Source: Pseudomonas sp. CAN1 (lineage in GTDB: Bacteria; Pseudomonadota; Gammaproteobacteria; Pseudomonadales; Pseudomonadaceae). Taken from it: a stretch of 64,000 nt of DNA. The stretch covers positions 417,545 to 481,544 of the forward strand of contig NZ_JASMRU010000001.1 in NCBI RefSeq assembly GCF_030462585.1, in the 5' to 3' direction. Every line of letters begins with the position of its first letter. Position 1 is the first letter of the stretch. The position numbers and the translations under genes are program-made. Shown piece after piece: positions 38,581 to 46,807 of this stretch. A model generated the notes under the pieces. The model worked only from the letters and a program-made list of their open reading frames with translations. It searched no databases and was not told the DNA's origin.

Positions 38581-38616
38581 AGTTAGTTCTCCCTTTTGTG
38601 TGGGAAAAGCTAACTA
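38578..38616 (-). promoter_or_regulatory. Leader hairpin hiding the ribosome binding site of the protease gene (fourU-like RNA thermometer candidate)
   Basis: On the minus-strand RNA, UAGUUAG (38616-38610) pairs with CUAACUA (38586-38580), whose last A is the first base of the AUG. Inside it UUUUCCC pairs with GGGAGAA, the Shine-Dalgarno, with one U-G wobble, leaving an 8-base A-rich loop and one bulged C. Four Us facing the ribosome binding site and a weak AU base are what fourU thermometers show. Function is inference. Confidence 0.55.
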
Positions 38617-39007
38617 TTAATTGAGGAGATTTCTTATATAAAAATAAGATTATTGCTTGAGATAATTCCTTGCGAAATATCTCAATAGGCGAAAGTTTCC
38701 TACATATATATCTGTAGGATTTTTTGTTTTAAGTTAATCAATAATTATTGTGAGTTAATTGTTTATTTGATGAAGAGTGAGAAGTGGTTTGAGCTATTGC
38801 CATTTCTGACGAGCGGTAGCGAAGCTTTCGCCAAGCTTTCAAACCCATCTGAATAGCGCCTTTCGGGCATTTTTCGATTGTCGAGCGACCGTCTTTACAC
38901 ATAGGGTTACAAATAAGTCGCCTGGCCGAGGCCTGCCTGCCACGCAGAGCGACCGTCGATTTCCCCCGGCGGAAATCTCCCGTGTATCAGCCCTGAGTGA
39001 TGTTCTT
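38581..39007. other. AT-rich intergenic island
   Basis: This 427-base gap is mostly A and T from about 38610 to 38790, in strong contrast with the GC-rich genes on both sides. It holds the protease leader hairpin (38578-38616) and a small-RNA-like unit (38621-38725). Such islands are typical targets of MvaT/MvaU (H-NS-like) silencers in Pseudomonas and may be recently acquired. No open reading frame is supported. Confidence 0.7.
38657..38725 (+). ncRNA. Candidate small RNA with intrinsic terminator
   Basis: A possible promoter, TTGAGG (38621-38626) with TAAGAT (38645-38650) at 18-base spacing, points to a start near 38657. From there TTGAGATA (38657-38664) pairs with TATCTCAA (38678-38685), and a second stem TCCTACA (38698-38704) with TGTAGGA (38713-38719) runs straight into six Ts. 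The result is a roughly 69-base RNA with two stem-loops and a U tail. No plus-strand gene lies upstream that would need this terminator. The promoter match is only moderate, and expression is unproven. Confidence 0.45.
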
Positions 39008-40300
39008 ATGGCCTCGAACAATTCCAAAGCCAAAGCCGTCTTCCGCGTGGTGAGTGGCAACTTCCTCGAGATGTACGACTTCATGGTGTATGGCTTCTAC
39101 GCCACTGCCATTGCCAAGACCTTCTTCCCCGGAGACGACCCCTTCGCCTCCCTGATGCTGTCCCTGGCCACCTTCGGCGCCGGCTTCCTGATGCGCCCGC
39201 TGGGGGCCATCTTCCTGGGCGCCTATATCGACCGTCATGGCCGTCGTCAGGGTCTGATCATCACCCTCGGCCTGATGGCCATGGGCACCCTGCTGATCGC
39301 CTTCGTGCCCGGCTACGCCACCCTGGGCGTCGCGGCGCCCCTGCTGGTGCTGCTGGGCCGCCTGCTACAGGGCTTCTCTGCCGGTGTCGAGCTGGGCGGT
39401 GTGTCGGTCTACCTGGCCGAGATCGCCACCCCCGGCAAGCGCGGCTTCTTCGTCAGCTGGCAGTCCGCCAGCCAGCAGGTCGCGGTGGTCTTCGCCGGCC
39501 TGCTCGGGGTGATCCTCAACCACTGGCTGAGCCCGCAGGACATGGGCGAGTGGGGCTGGCGCGTACCGTTCTTCGTCGGCTGCCTGATCGTCCCGGCGCT
39601 GTTCATCATCCGCCGCTCGCTGGAAGAGACCCCCGAATTCCAGCAGCGCAAGCATCGGCCGAACCTGAGCCAGGTGCTGCGCTCCATCGGCCAGAACTTC
39701 GGCCTGGTGCTGGCCGGTACCGCCATGGTGGTGATGACCACCGTGTCCTTCTACCTGATCACCGCCTACACCCCGACCTTCGGCAGGAACGAACTGCACC
39801 TGTCGGACTTCGAGAGCCTGCTGGTGACCATGTGTGTAGGCCTTTCCAACTTCATCTGGCTGCCGGTGATGGGCGCGCTGTCCGACTGCATCGGCCGCAA
39901 ACCGCTGCTGCTGGCGTCTACCGTGCTGGCGCTGGCGACGGCCTATCCGATGCTGTCCTGGCTGGTCGCCGAGCCGAGCTTCACGCGCCTGCTGGAAGTG
40001 GAGCTGTGGCTGTCCTTCCTCTATGGCAGCTACAACGGCGCGATGGTTGTGGCGCTGACCGAGGTGATGCCGGCGGATGTGCGCACCACCGGCTTCTCCC
40101 TGGCCTACAGCCTCGCCACCGCGACCTTCGGCGGCTTCACCCCGGCGGTCTGCACCTGGCTGATCCATGTGCTCGACAACAAGGCAGCTCCCGGTATCTG
40201 GCTCAGCGGCGCCGCAGTACTCGGTCTGCTCGCCACCCTGGTGCTGTTCCGCAAGGGCGCACGTGTGCGTGAAGGTGCGTTGCTCGCCAGCGGCGCCTGA
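39008..40300 (+). CDS. citA: Citrate:proton symporter, major facilitator superfamily
   Basis: A 430-residue MFS protein of the metabolite:H+ symporter (CitA/TcuC) type with twelve helices. The segment [23 protein letters not shown] at the start and the loop [13 protein letters not shown] after helix 2 are typical, and [15 protein letters not shown] is helix 4. The position after the serine protease gene and before the acetyltransferase matches P. aeruginosa PA5476 (citA) from memory. Substrate is by homology only; tricarballylate or another tricarboxylate is possible. Confidence 0.8.
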   Translation: MASNNSKAKAVFRVVSGNFLEMYDFMVYGFYATAIAKTFFPGDDPFASLMLSLATFGAGFLMRPLGAIFLGAYIDRHGRRQGLIITLGLMAMGTLLIAFVPGYATLGVAAPLLVLLGRLLQGFSAGVELGGVSVYLAEIATPGKRGFFVSWQSASQQVAVVFAGLLGVILNHWLSPQDMGEWGWRVPFFVGCLIVPALFIIRRSLEETPEFQQRKHRPNLSQVLRSIGQNFGLVLAGTAMVVMTTVSFYLITAYTPTFGRNELHLSDFESLLVTMCVGLSNFIWLPVMGALSDCIGRKPLLLASTVLALATAYPMLSWLVAEPSFTRLLEVELWLSFLYGSYNGAMVVALTEVMPADVRTTGFSLAYSLATATFGGFTPAVCTWLIHVLDNKAAPGIWLSGAAVLGLLATLVLFRKGARVREGALLASGA

Positions 40301-40345
40301 AGCGACAGGCTGCGACGTTCTGCCCCAGCAGGGTTCCGGGCGGCA

Positions 40346-40359
40346 TTGACCCAGGTCAG
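40346..40359 (+). promoter_or_regulatory. Anr/FNR-like box upstream of the acetyltransferase gene
   Basis: TTGAC-CCAG-GTCAG is a near-perfect inverted repeat of the FNR family type TTGAx-N4-xTCAA, about 69 bases before the ATG at 40428. I recall the homologous P. aeruginosa gene PA5475 appearing in Anr regulon lists, which fits low-oxygen induction. Confidence 0.55.
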
Positions 40360-40427
40360 GCCTGCCCGGCATCGGCGGGAGAAGGATAGGGTCATCCCAA
40401 TCCCTCTTCGCCAGCGGAGAACGCGTC

Positions 40428-40979
40428 ATGATTACCCCCACCACAGCCGAGCTCGCAGCCCTCGGGGCTGTTGGCGCCGATCACTGGATAGAAACCCTCG
40501 ACGACGGCAGCCATGTGCTGATCCGCCCGTTGCGCACGGAAGATCGTGAGCGCGAGCGGCTGTTCCTCGAACGCCTGTCCCCCATGACCCGCAAGTTCCG
40601 CTTCCACGGCGAAGTGAAGATCGACGACCGTCTGCTCGATCGGCTGATGGACGTGGACTACCAGAGCACCATGGCCTTCATTGCCCTGACCCACGTGGAC
40701 GGCGAATTGCGCGAAGTCGGCATCAGCCGTTACGCGGCTGTGGATAACCAGCAGTGCGAATGCGCGGTGACCATCGCCGACGAGTTCAAGCAGCTGGGCC
40801 TGGACGTCGCGCTGATGCGCCACCTGATCGACGTGGCCAAGCGCAACGGTTTCCACCAGATGTACTCGATCGACTCGTCCATGGACCGCGACATGCGCGA
40901 CATGGCCCGTGAACTGGGCTTCCGCGCCCAGGTCGACCCGGACGATTCCTGCCAGGTCATCCGCCGCCTCGCCCTCTGA
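40428..40979 (+). CDS. GNAT-family N-acetyltransferase
   Basis: A 183-residue protein with one GNAT domain. Its N-terminal part (HVLIRPLRTEDRERERLFLERLSPMTRKFRFHG) is the pattern seen in the acetyltransferase part of large protein acetyltransferases such as Pat. The acetyl-CoA motif A region is ADEFKQLGLDVALMRHLIDVAKRNG; the usual Q/RxxGxG/A is altered to KQLGLD. Substrate unknown; protein lysine acetylation is possible. An Anr-like box lies upstream. The gene converges on an M16 peptidase, with a hairpin between them. A DnaA box is at 40739. Confidence 0.75.
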   Translation: MITPTTAELAALGAVGADHWIETLDDGSHVLIRPLRTEDRERERLFLERLSPMTRKFRFHGEVKIDDRLLDRLMDVDYQSTMAFIALTHVDGELREVGISRYAAVDNQQCECAVTIADEFKQLGLDVALMRHLIDVAKRNGFHQMYSIDSSMDRDMRDMARELGFRAQVDPDDSCQVIRRLAL

Positions 40980-40991
40980 GGCTCAGCCGCT

Positions 40992-41015
40992 CCGGCGGGG
41001 TTTCAGCCCCGCCGG
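40992..41015. terminator. Hairpin between converging acetyltransferase and M16 genes
   Basis: CCGGCGGGG (40992-41000) pairs perfectly with CCCCGCCGG (41007-41015). The loop holds the M16 stop codon. There is no T tract, so termination strength is uncertain. Confidence 0.5.
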
Positions 41016-42376
41016 CGCCATAGCGCCAGCCCGAGCAACGCCGCCAGCAGCAGCGCGCCCAGCGCTGCCAGCGGATAGACCATGTCGTCGTCCAGCAGCG
41101 GCTTCTCGATGCGCAGGTAGCCTTCATCCTTGAATACCTGCTGCGCCACCTCGTTGGCCTGCTTCAGGCTGACCTTGGCCAGGCGCTTGTCCTCGTCGGG
41201 GAACTTGCCGTCGTCGAAGTCCGCCAACGCTCCCCAGTAGTAGTCCGCCAGCGTCGAGTTGCCCGGCGTGCTCCAGGCCAGCTGTGCCCGCGCCACCCGC
41301 TGGATGCGGGCGAAGCGCTGCGGGTCGAGGCCGTCGTGGCGGATCTTCTCCACCAGCTCGCCCATGGCTTTCCGGGTAATCCCCAGGTCCTCACGCTCGA
41401 CGTCCGCGTTGAGGCTCATGAAGCCCTGGTTGGCCCACGCGGTGCGTTCGCTCCAGGGCCCGTAGGAGAGTTCGCGGCGCACCCGCAGCTCGGTATACAG
41501 CGCGTCGTTCAGGTAGGCCTGGAGCAGGTCGAGGGCGGCGCCGTCAGCGTCTTCCGGCTCGGGGAATATCCAGTGCAGCACGGCACTTTCGCCGAACAGG
41601 CCGCTGGTGAGGTTGCGCTGGCGCTCGGCCGGGCCCTTCATCTGCGGCAGGTCGCGGCGCTCCGGCGTGTCGTGGTCGACCAGCGCGCCATAGGTACGCC
41701 CCAGGTACACCGGCAGGCGCGGGTCGAGGTCGCCGACGATGATCAGGGTCATGTTGCTCGGCACGTACCAGTCCTTGCGCAGCTGTTCCAGCTGGGCCTG
41801 GGTGAGGTTATCCACAGGCGGGCGCTCGGCGCAGGCCAGCCCCAGTTCGACGGCCAGCTGCTCCTGGCCGGCGCGGCTGACGTTCTGGTGATCTAGCCAG
41901 CGCTGCAGGTGTGAGTAATGGCCGCCGTCCTCGCGCACCAGCACCTGCTTGGTGGATTCGATCTTGCGAGTGTCGAGCTGGGTGCGGGTGATGATTTCCA
42001 GCAGCAGGTCGAGCACCTGGCGCTGGGTACTGGCGGGGGATTCGACCACGAAGGCGGTGTCGCCCTCGCTGGTATAGGCGTTCCACTGGCCGCCCAGGGC
42101 CTGCATGCGCGCTTCCAGGTCCGCCTCATCGCCACCGTCCAGGCCGCTGAAGAACAGGTGTTCCATGAGGTGCGGCAACTGGCGCTCGCGGCAGGCGAAA
42201 TCGCTGAAGCCGACGCCGACGATCAGGCGGATCGATACGTGGCCTTTCTCGCGGGTGGGCTTGAACAGCACGCCCATGCCGTTCTCCAACTGATAGGCCT
42301 CGACCGTCTGGCGCTGGTCGGCGTGGGACCAGGCACTGAGCAGGAGAGATAGCAGGGGGACGAACAACCAACGCAT
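41003..42376 (-). CDS. M16-family metallopeptidase, membrane anchored
   Basis: A 457-residue protein with a Sec signal peptide (cleavage after SAWSHA, about residue 20), an inverted zinc motif HLMEH near residue 70 (HxxEH) with the downstream Glu of the M16 family, a second inactive M16-like lobe (about 190-400) and a C-terminal transmembrane helix followed by WRRRG. It should act in the periplasm on short peptides. ATG 42376 is preferred over a TTG upstream because it starts the signal peptide. A DnaA box is at 41808. Confidence 0.82.
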   Translation of the reverse strand: MRWLFVPLLSLLLSAWSHADQRQTVEAYQLENGMGVLFKPTREKGHVSIRLIVGVGFSDFACRERQLPHLMEHLFFSGLDGGDEADLEARMQALGGQWNAYTSEGDTAFVVESPASTQRQVLDLLLEIITRTQLDTRKIESTKQVLVREDGGHYSHLQRWLDHQNVSRAGQEQLAVELGLACAERPPVDNLTQAQLEQLRKDWYVPSNMTLIIVGDLDPRLPVYLGRTYGALVDHDTPERRDLPQMKGPAERQRNLTSGLFGESAVLHWIFPEPEDADGAALDLLQAYLNDALYTELRVRRELSYGPWSERTAWANQGFMSLNADVEREDLGITRKAMGELVEKIRHDGLDPQRFARIQRVARAQLAWSTPGNSTLADYYWGALADFDDGKFPDEDKRLAKVSLKQANEVAQQVFKDEGYLRIEKPLLDDDMVYPLAALGALLLAALLGLALWRRRG

Positions 42377-42584
42377 GAGCGGTGTGCCTGAACGCAAAGC
42401 CGTGAGGATAGCGGATTGACCGGCACGAACCTACCGCGTTCAACCTTTGTCGGGTGGCATCTTTGGTCATGGCCACTGGCCTGCTCGGTCACTGTCGGGG
42501 TTCAGGACACGGCACTACGCTCAGATTACCCACCTCGATTACCGGACCCGTCGTTCGTTCTGTGCGGAACGATCTGGAGGCTAC

Positions 42585-43541
42585 ATGCGTGTCCTGATCA
42601 CCGGCGCCGCTGGATTTCTCGGGCAGAGCCTGCTCAACGAACTGGCCATCCAGCACCTGGACTGGACGCTGATTGCCGCCGACACCCGGCGCCTCAACCC
42701 GCAGGGCCTGCGACCGAACATCGAGCCGGTGCTGCTGGACCTGGGGATAAGTGCGCAGACGCGCTCCTGCGTGGAGAACTATCGCCCGGATGCCATCGTG
42801 CACCTGGCAGCCATCGTCAATCCGCCACCCGGCATGTCCGCCGACAAGCGCCACGCCATCGAAGTCGGTGGCACCCGCACGCTGATCGAGGCGGCCCAGG
42901 AAAACGGCGTCCAGCAACTGATAGTCACCAGCTCGGGCACGGCTTACGGCTTTCACCGCGACAATGCCGAGTGGATCGACGAGAACCAGCCGCTGCGCAG
43001 CAACCCCGATCTGCTGCATGCCCACCACCGGCAGGAGATCGAGCAGCTGCTGGCCAGTACCCGGCAACGTTATCCACAGCTCAAGCAACTGATCCTGCGC
43101 CCCGGCACCATCCTCGGCCGGCGTGTGCATAACCCGCTGGCAGAACTCTTCGCCCGCCCCAGCCTCATGGGGGTGCTCGGGCATCGCAGCCGCTTCGTGT
43201 TCATCTGGGATCAGGACGTGGTGAATGTGATCCGCCAGGGGCTGGAACGTGGCAGCGAAGGCATCTACAACCTGGCCGGCGATGGCGCGCTATCGCTGCG
43301 GGAAATCGCCGGCCTGCTCGGTAAACCCTACCGGCCAATGCCGGCAAGCCTGATGCGCGCGGGGTTGGGGCTGCTCAAGCCACTCGGGCTGTCGCGCTTC
43401 GGACCGGAGCAAGTGGACTACCTGCGCTATCGGCCGGTGCTGGATAACCGTCGGCTGAAGGAAGAGTTCGGCTACCAGCCGCGCTACTCCAGCCGCGAGG
43501 CATTCCTGGCGTACCTGGAGGCGCGGGGGCCGCAAAGCTGA
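42585..43541 (+). CDS. NAD-dependent epimerase/dehydratase family protein (atypical SDR)
   Basis: A 318-residue extended SDR with the nucleotide motif TGAAGFLG at residues 6-13 and the usual downstream HLAA. The catalytic Tyr-x3-Lys pair appears to be replaced by H145 and R149 in LLHAHHRQEIEQLL, although the serine of SSGTAYG is kept. The protein may therefore bind NAD(P) without normal epimerase chemistry, or use another mechanism. The ATG at 42585 follows a TGGAGG ribosome binding site. It is divergent from the M16 peptidase gene. A DnaA box at 43070 encodes RYPQ. Confidence 0.72.
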   Translation: MRVLITGAAGFLGQSLLNELAIQHLDWTLIAADTRRLNPQGLRPNIEPVLLDLGISAQTRSCVENYRPDAIVHLAAIVNPPPGMSADKRHAIEVGGTRTLIEAAQENGVQQLIVTSSGTAYGFHRDNAEWIDENQPLRSNPDLLHAHHRQEIEQLLASTRQRYPQLKQLILRPGTILGRRVHNPLAELFARPSLMGVLGHRSRFVFIWDQDVVNVIRQGLERGSEGIYNLAGDGALSLREIAGLLGKPYRPMPASLMRAGLGLLKPLGLSRFGPEQVDYLRYRPVLDNRRLKEEFGYQPRYSSREAFLAYLEARGPQS

Positions 43542-43616
43542 GCGGAAAAGCTGTGGGCAAGTTGTAGATAAGTCTGTTGAAAAGCCTTTGCTGAGCGACT
43601 TTCCAGCAGTCTCTGA

Positions 43617-44651
43617 TCACTGCTCCGCTTGTCGTTTGCGCTGGCGGAATTCTCCCGGCGTCAGCCCGGTCCAGTGACGGAAGGCGCGGAAGAACACGCT
43701 GGGTTCGGAGTAGCCGAGCAGGGCGGCGATGTCCGTGGCCGGCAGGTTGCCGTCGCCCAGATAACGTTCCGCCAGTTGCCGACGGGTATCGGCCAGCAGC
43801 TGTTGATAACTGCTGCCTTCCTCCGCCAGCCGGCGTTGCAGGGTGCGTTCGCTCAGGCCCAGCTCGCTGGCCAGGGCGGCTCGGCCCGGTTCGCCGCGGG
43901 ACAGCTGTTCGCCAAGCAGCGCCACCACCCGGCCGCTGATGCTGGCGCTGGGCAGACGCGCCAGCAGGCCTTCGGCGTGCTGGCGCAACAGGTCGCGCAA
44001 GGGCGGGTTGGCCTGGGGCAGGGGCGCGTCGATCAGCTCCCTGGGCAATCCCAGCGCGTAATTGGCGGCATCGAACTGCAACGGGCAGCCGAAGGCGGTC
44101 TCGTAGTCGGCGAGTCTCTCCGGCTGGCTGTGCATGAAGCGGCAGCCGGCCAGTTGCAGGCCACTGAGCAGCGCCTTCAGCTGGCGCGCCCAGAACCCCA
44201 GCAGGGCCAGGGCGCGGGCGCGGGTAGCCGGGCGTTCCGGGTTGAGTGGGCAGTAGGTCACCCAGACGATCTCGGCCTGAGCCTCGATGGCGACCTGGCC
44301 GCCTTCGCCGACCAGGCGCTGGTAGCGCAGCGCCGATTCCAGCGCGTCGCCCAGCGTGGTGCTGGTCTGCAGCAGGTAGCCCAGGGCGCTGAACGATGCC
44401 GGTGACAAGGCGCGCCCCAGGGCGATGCCGGGCTCGTCGGCTGACAGCGTCGACTGGATGGTCTGCCAGATCAGCTCCTGGCAACCGAAGTCGACGCGCG
44501 CATCGGGATCGCTGAGCTGGGTTTCCAGAATGCCGCTGGCAGCGAGCAGTTCATCGCGGGACAGGCCCAGGCGAACGGCCGCCAGCAGGATGGCCTGGGT
44601 CAGGCTGGCGCTGACCGAGGGAGGGCGTTGGGATTGAGTGCATGCTTCCAT
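43617..44651 (-). CDS. AraC-family transcriptional regulator
   Basis: A 344-residue regulator with an N-terminal arabinose-binding-like (OruR/ArgR type) domain and a C-terminal double helix-turn-helix (about 240-340): RAALASELGLSERTLQRRLAEEGSSY then NLPATDIAALLGYSEPSVFFRAFRHWTGLTPGEFR. Such regulators often respond to lipids or amino-acid derivatives. ATG 44651 is chosen; an in-frame start at 44735 would run through the stem-loop upstream. Its target is not evident. Confidence 0.82.
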   Translation of the reverse strand: MEACTQSQRPPSVSASLTQAILLAAVRLGLSRDELLAASGILETQLSDPDARVDFGCQELIWQTIQSTLSADEPGIALGRALSPASFSALGYLLQTSTTLGDALESALRYQRLVGEGGQVAIEAQAEIVWVTYCPLNPERPATRARALALLGFWARQLKALLSGLQLAGCRFMHSQPERLADYETAFGCPLQFDAANYALGLPRELIDAPLPQANPPLRDLLRQHAEGLLARLPSASISGRVVALLGEQLSRGEPGRAALASELGLSERTLQRRLAEEGSSYQQLLADTRRQLAERYLGDGNLPATDIAALLGYSEPSVFFRAFRHWTGLTPGEFRQRKRQAEQ

Positions 44652-44697
44652 GGCGGCGGATTCTGCCCGAACCCTGGGCGCGGTGATATCAGGACTT

Positions 44698-44748
44698 TGT
44701 AGGGGCCTGCGAGCACTCCGACGAAGTGCTCGCAAGGGCCTCCACGAC
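44698..44748 (-). terminator. Long imperfect palindrome after the Na/Pi cotransporter gene
   Basis: The perfect core is GCGAGCACT (44709-44717) with AGTGCTCGC (44725-44733). Outer arms GTAGGGGCC and GGGCCTCCAC extend it, making it similar to Pseudomonas REP elements. It lies between the stop of the phosphate transporter gene and the start of the AraC gene, so it may work as a terminator or REP. Confidence 0.55.
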
Positions 44749-44750
44749 CA

Positions 44751-46472
44751 TCAACCCGTCGCGCTGGAACCGGGGGGCGGCGGCCGATGCTGCTGCACCG
44801 CCTCGACTTCGCGTTCGACGAAGTCTTCGTCCTCCACAGGCTCATCGGCTGCCGTAGCGCTGGCGTCCGGGTTGTCCAGCACAGCATAGGCGATGGCGCA
44901 GAACAGCGAGTTGAGCCGCTTCATGTCGCTGATCAAGTCCAGGTGCAGCGAACTGGTCTCGATGCTCTGCACCACCTGCTGGTGCAGGCGGTCGACGTGG
45001 GAATGGGCGAAGCGCCGCTCCTGCAGGCGGAAGCGCTGCTTGGCGCGGCGCAGGCGCTTGGCGCCTTCCTGGTCGCCATTGAGGAACACCGAGAGCGACA
45101 GGCGCAGGTTGGCCACCAACTGGCCATGCAGCACGGTGATTTCTTCCAGGCCATTGTCGGAGAAGGAGCGGCTGCGCGAGGTCTTCTTGTCCTGCACGGC
45201 GCCGAGCATGTGCTCGATGATGTCGCCTGCCTGTTCCAGGTTGATCGCCAGCTCGATGATCTCTGCCCAGCGACGGCTGTCGGCCTCGCTCAGGTCCTCG
45301 CGAGGCATGCGTGCCAGGTACAGCTTGATCGCGGTGTAGAGCGCATCGACGTCGTCGTCCTGCTTGCGGATCTCCTTGCCCAGCAGGGGATCGCCGGTCT
45401 GGATGACCTGCATCAGGTTGTTCAGCATGTGCTCGACGATATCGCCCATACGCAGGGTCTCGCGCACCGCGTTGACCAGCGCCAGGCTCGGCGTATCCAG
45501 TGCCCCCGGGTCGAGGTGGCGCGGGCGCACGATGTCTTCCGGGGAATGGCGGTCGGGCATGATCCGCGTGCAGAAGGCTGCCATCTGCCCGGTCAGCGGC
45601 AGGCAGGCGAGGCAGCGGGTGGCGTTGTAGAGCACGTGGAAGGCGATCACCAGTTCCGAGGTACTGAACTGCCAGTGGTCGATCCACTCCGCCAGCGGCC
45701 CTACCAGCGGCAGCACCAGGGCGCAGCCGGCGACCTTGAACAGCAGGCTGCCCAATGCCACGCGGCGCCCGGCGGCGTTCTGCGAGGAGGCGCTGATCAT
45801 CGCCAGGATGCCGCTGCCCAGGTTGGCACCGACCACCAGGCACAGCGCGACCTTCAGCGAAATCACCTTGGATGCCGCCAGGGTCGCGGTGAGCAGGACG
45901 GCGGCCAGGCTGGAATAGGAAATCATGGCGAACAGCGCGCCGGTCAGGGCGTCCAGCATCACGTCGCCGGTGAGGCTGGAGAACAGCACCTTGACGCCCT
46001 TGGCCTGGGTCATCGGCTCCGCCGCCGCAACGATCAATTGCAGCGCCAGGATGATCAGCCCAAGGCCGATGAACACCCGGCCCAGCTGGCCCAGGCGCGA
46101 CTTCTGCCGGCCTAGGAAGAAGATCACGCCGAAGAAGATCAGCAGCGGCGACAGCCACGACAGGTCGAAGGTCAGCACCCGCGCCATCAGCGCCGTGCCA
46201 ACGTCGGCGCCGAGCATGATCGCCAGCGCCGGCGCCAGGGCCATCAACCCGGTGGCGACGAAGGAGGTTGCCAGCAGCGCCGTGGCGTTGCTGCTCTGCA
46301 CCAGCGCGGTGACGCCGATGCCGGCGGCGAAGGCCAGCGGGCGCTTCTGTACGCTGCGGCTGAGGATTTTTCGCAGGTTGCTGCCGTAGACCCTGAGGAT
46401 GCCGGTGCGGACGATATGTGTGCCCCACACCAACAGGGCAACGGCAGAGAGCAGATCGAGCAGTTTCAGCAT
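44751..46472 (-). CDS. Na/Pi cotransporter family protein with PhoU-like domain
   Basis: A 573-residue protein. The N-terminal half (about 1-310) is the NptA/YjbB-type Na-phosphate cotransporter with the repeated QSSNAT and SYSSLAAVLL motifs and several hydrophobic helices. The C-terminal half (about 340-550) is a PhoU-like helical domain with paired signatures around DIVEHMLNNL and DIIEHMLGAV. It probably moves phosphate across the inner membrane under phosphate control. ATG 46472 is preferred over an upstream in-frame start at 46493. Three Pho-box repeats lie in the shared upstream region. Confidence 0.82.
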   Translation of the reverse strand: MLKLLDLLSAVALLVWGTHIVRTGILRVYGSNLRKILSRSVQKRPLAFAAGIGVTALVQSSNATALLATSFVATGLMALAPALAIMLGADVGTALMARVLTFDLSWLSPLLIFFGVIFFLGRQKSRLGQLGRVFIGLGLIILALQLIVAAAEPMTQAKGVKVLFSSLTGDVMLDALTGALFAMISYSSLAAVLLTATLAASKVISLKVALCLVVGANLGSGILAMISASSQNAAGRRVALGSLLFKVAGCALVLPLVGPLAEWIDHWQFSTSELVIAFHVLYNATRCLACLPLTGQMAAFCTRIMPDRHSPEDIVRPRHLDPGALDTPSLALVNAVRETLRMGDIVEHMLNNLMQVIQTGDPLLGKEIRKQDDDVDALYTAIKLYLARMPREDLSEADSRRWAEIIELAINLEQAGDIIEHMLGAVQDKKTSRSRSFSDNGLEEITVLHGQLVANLRLSLSVFLNGDQEGAKRLRRAKQRFRLQERRFAHSHVDRLHQQVVQSIETSSLHLDLISDMKRLNSLFCAIAYAVLDNPDASATAADEPVEDEDFVEREVEAVQQHRPPPPGSSATG

Positions 46473-46807
46473 GTCGGGCCCCCTTGCACGCAAATCGGGC
46501 CCGTGGGCGGTTTGTCCGTCGACGGACCCTGTAACGACCTCGCCCGCGGCTCCGTACAGACAGCGCGGAGGGCCGAGAAGGACACGGCAGCTTTCAGGCG
46601 ATTGTCACAAGACTGTCATGGTAGACCCTCGTTCTTCCCTGAGGGTTCGCCAAATCTCTGATTTGCCGGGAGTCCTGTCTGTGAGTAAAGCCGATCGAAA
46701 GCCCGCGCGAGAGGCTTTGCGTCGACTTTTTCGCACGGCGCGGCCAGCATCGATGTCTAGAATCCGTCCTTTGAGTGCTCACCAGACTCACGCCGAGGAG
46801 AAGTCGC
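46473..46807. other. Divergent promoter region between phosphate transporter and sugar dehydrogenase genes
   Basis: This 335-base gap holds three Pho-box-like heptamers at 46591, 46602 and 46613. No other clear promoter elements or reading frames are evident in it. Confidence 0.6.
46591..46619 (+). promoter_or_regulatory. Pho box (PhoB-binding direct repeats)
   Basis: Heptamers CTTTCAG (46591), TTGTCAC (46602) and CTGTCAT (46613) follow each other with an exact 11-base period. The last is a full match to the CTGTCAT consensus and the others match five of seven. The repeats read toward the sugar dehydrogenase gene, but PhoB sites can also serve the divergent phosphate transporter. Confidence 0.7.

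Noticed and set aside
43542..43616. Possible terminator between the SDR and AraC genes
   Set aside because: No stable stem with T tract was found; the TGTAGATAA there is also not a DnaA box.
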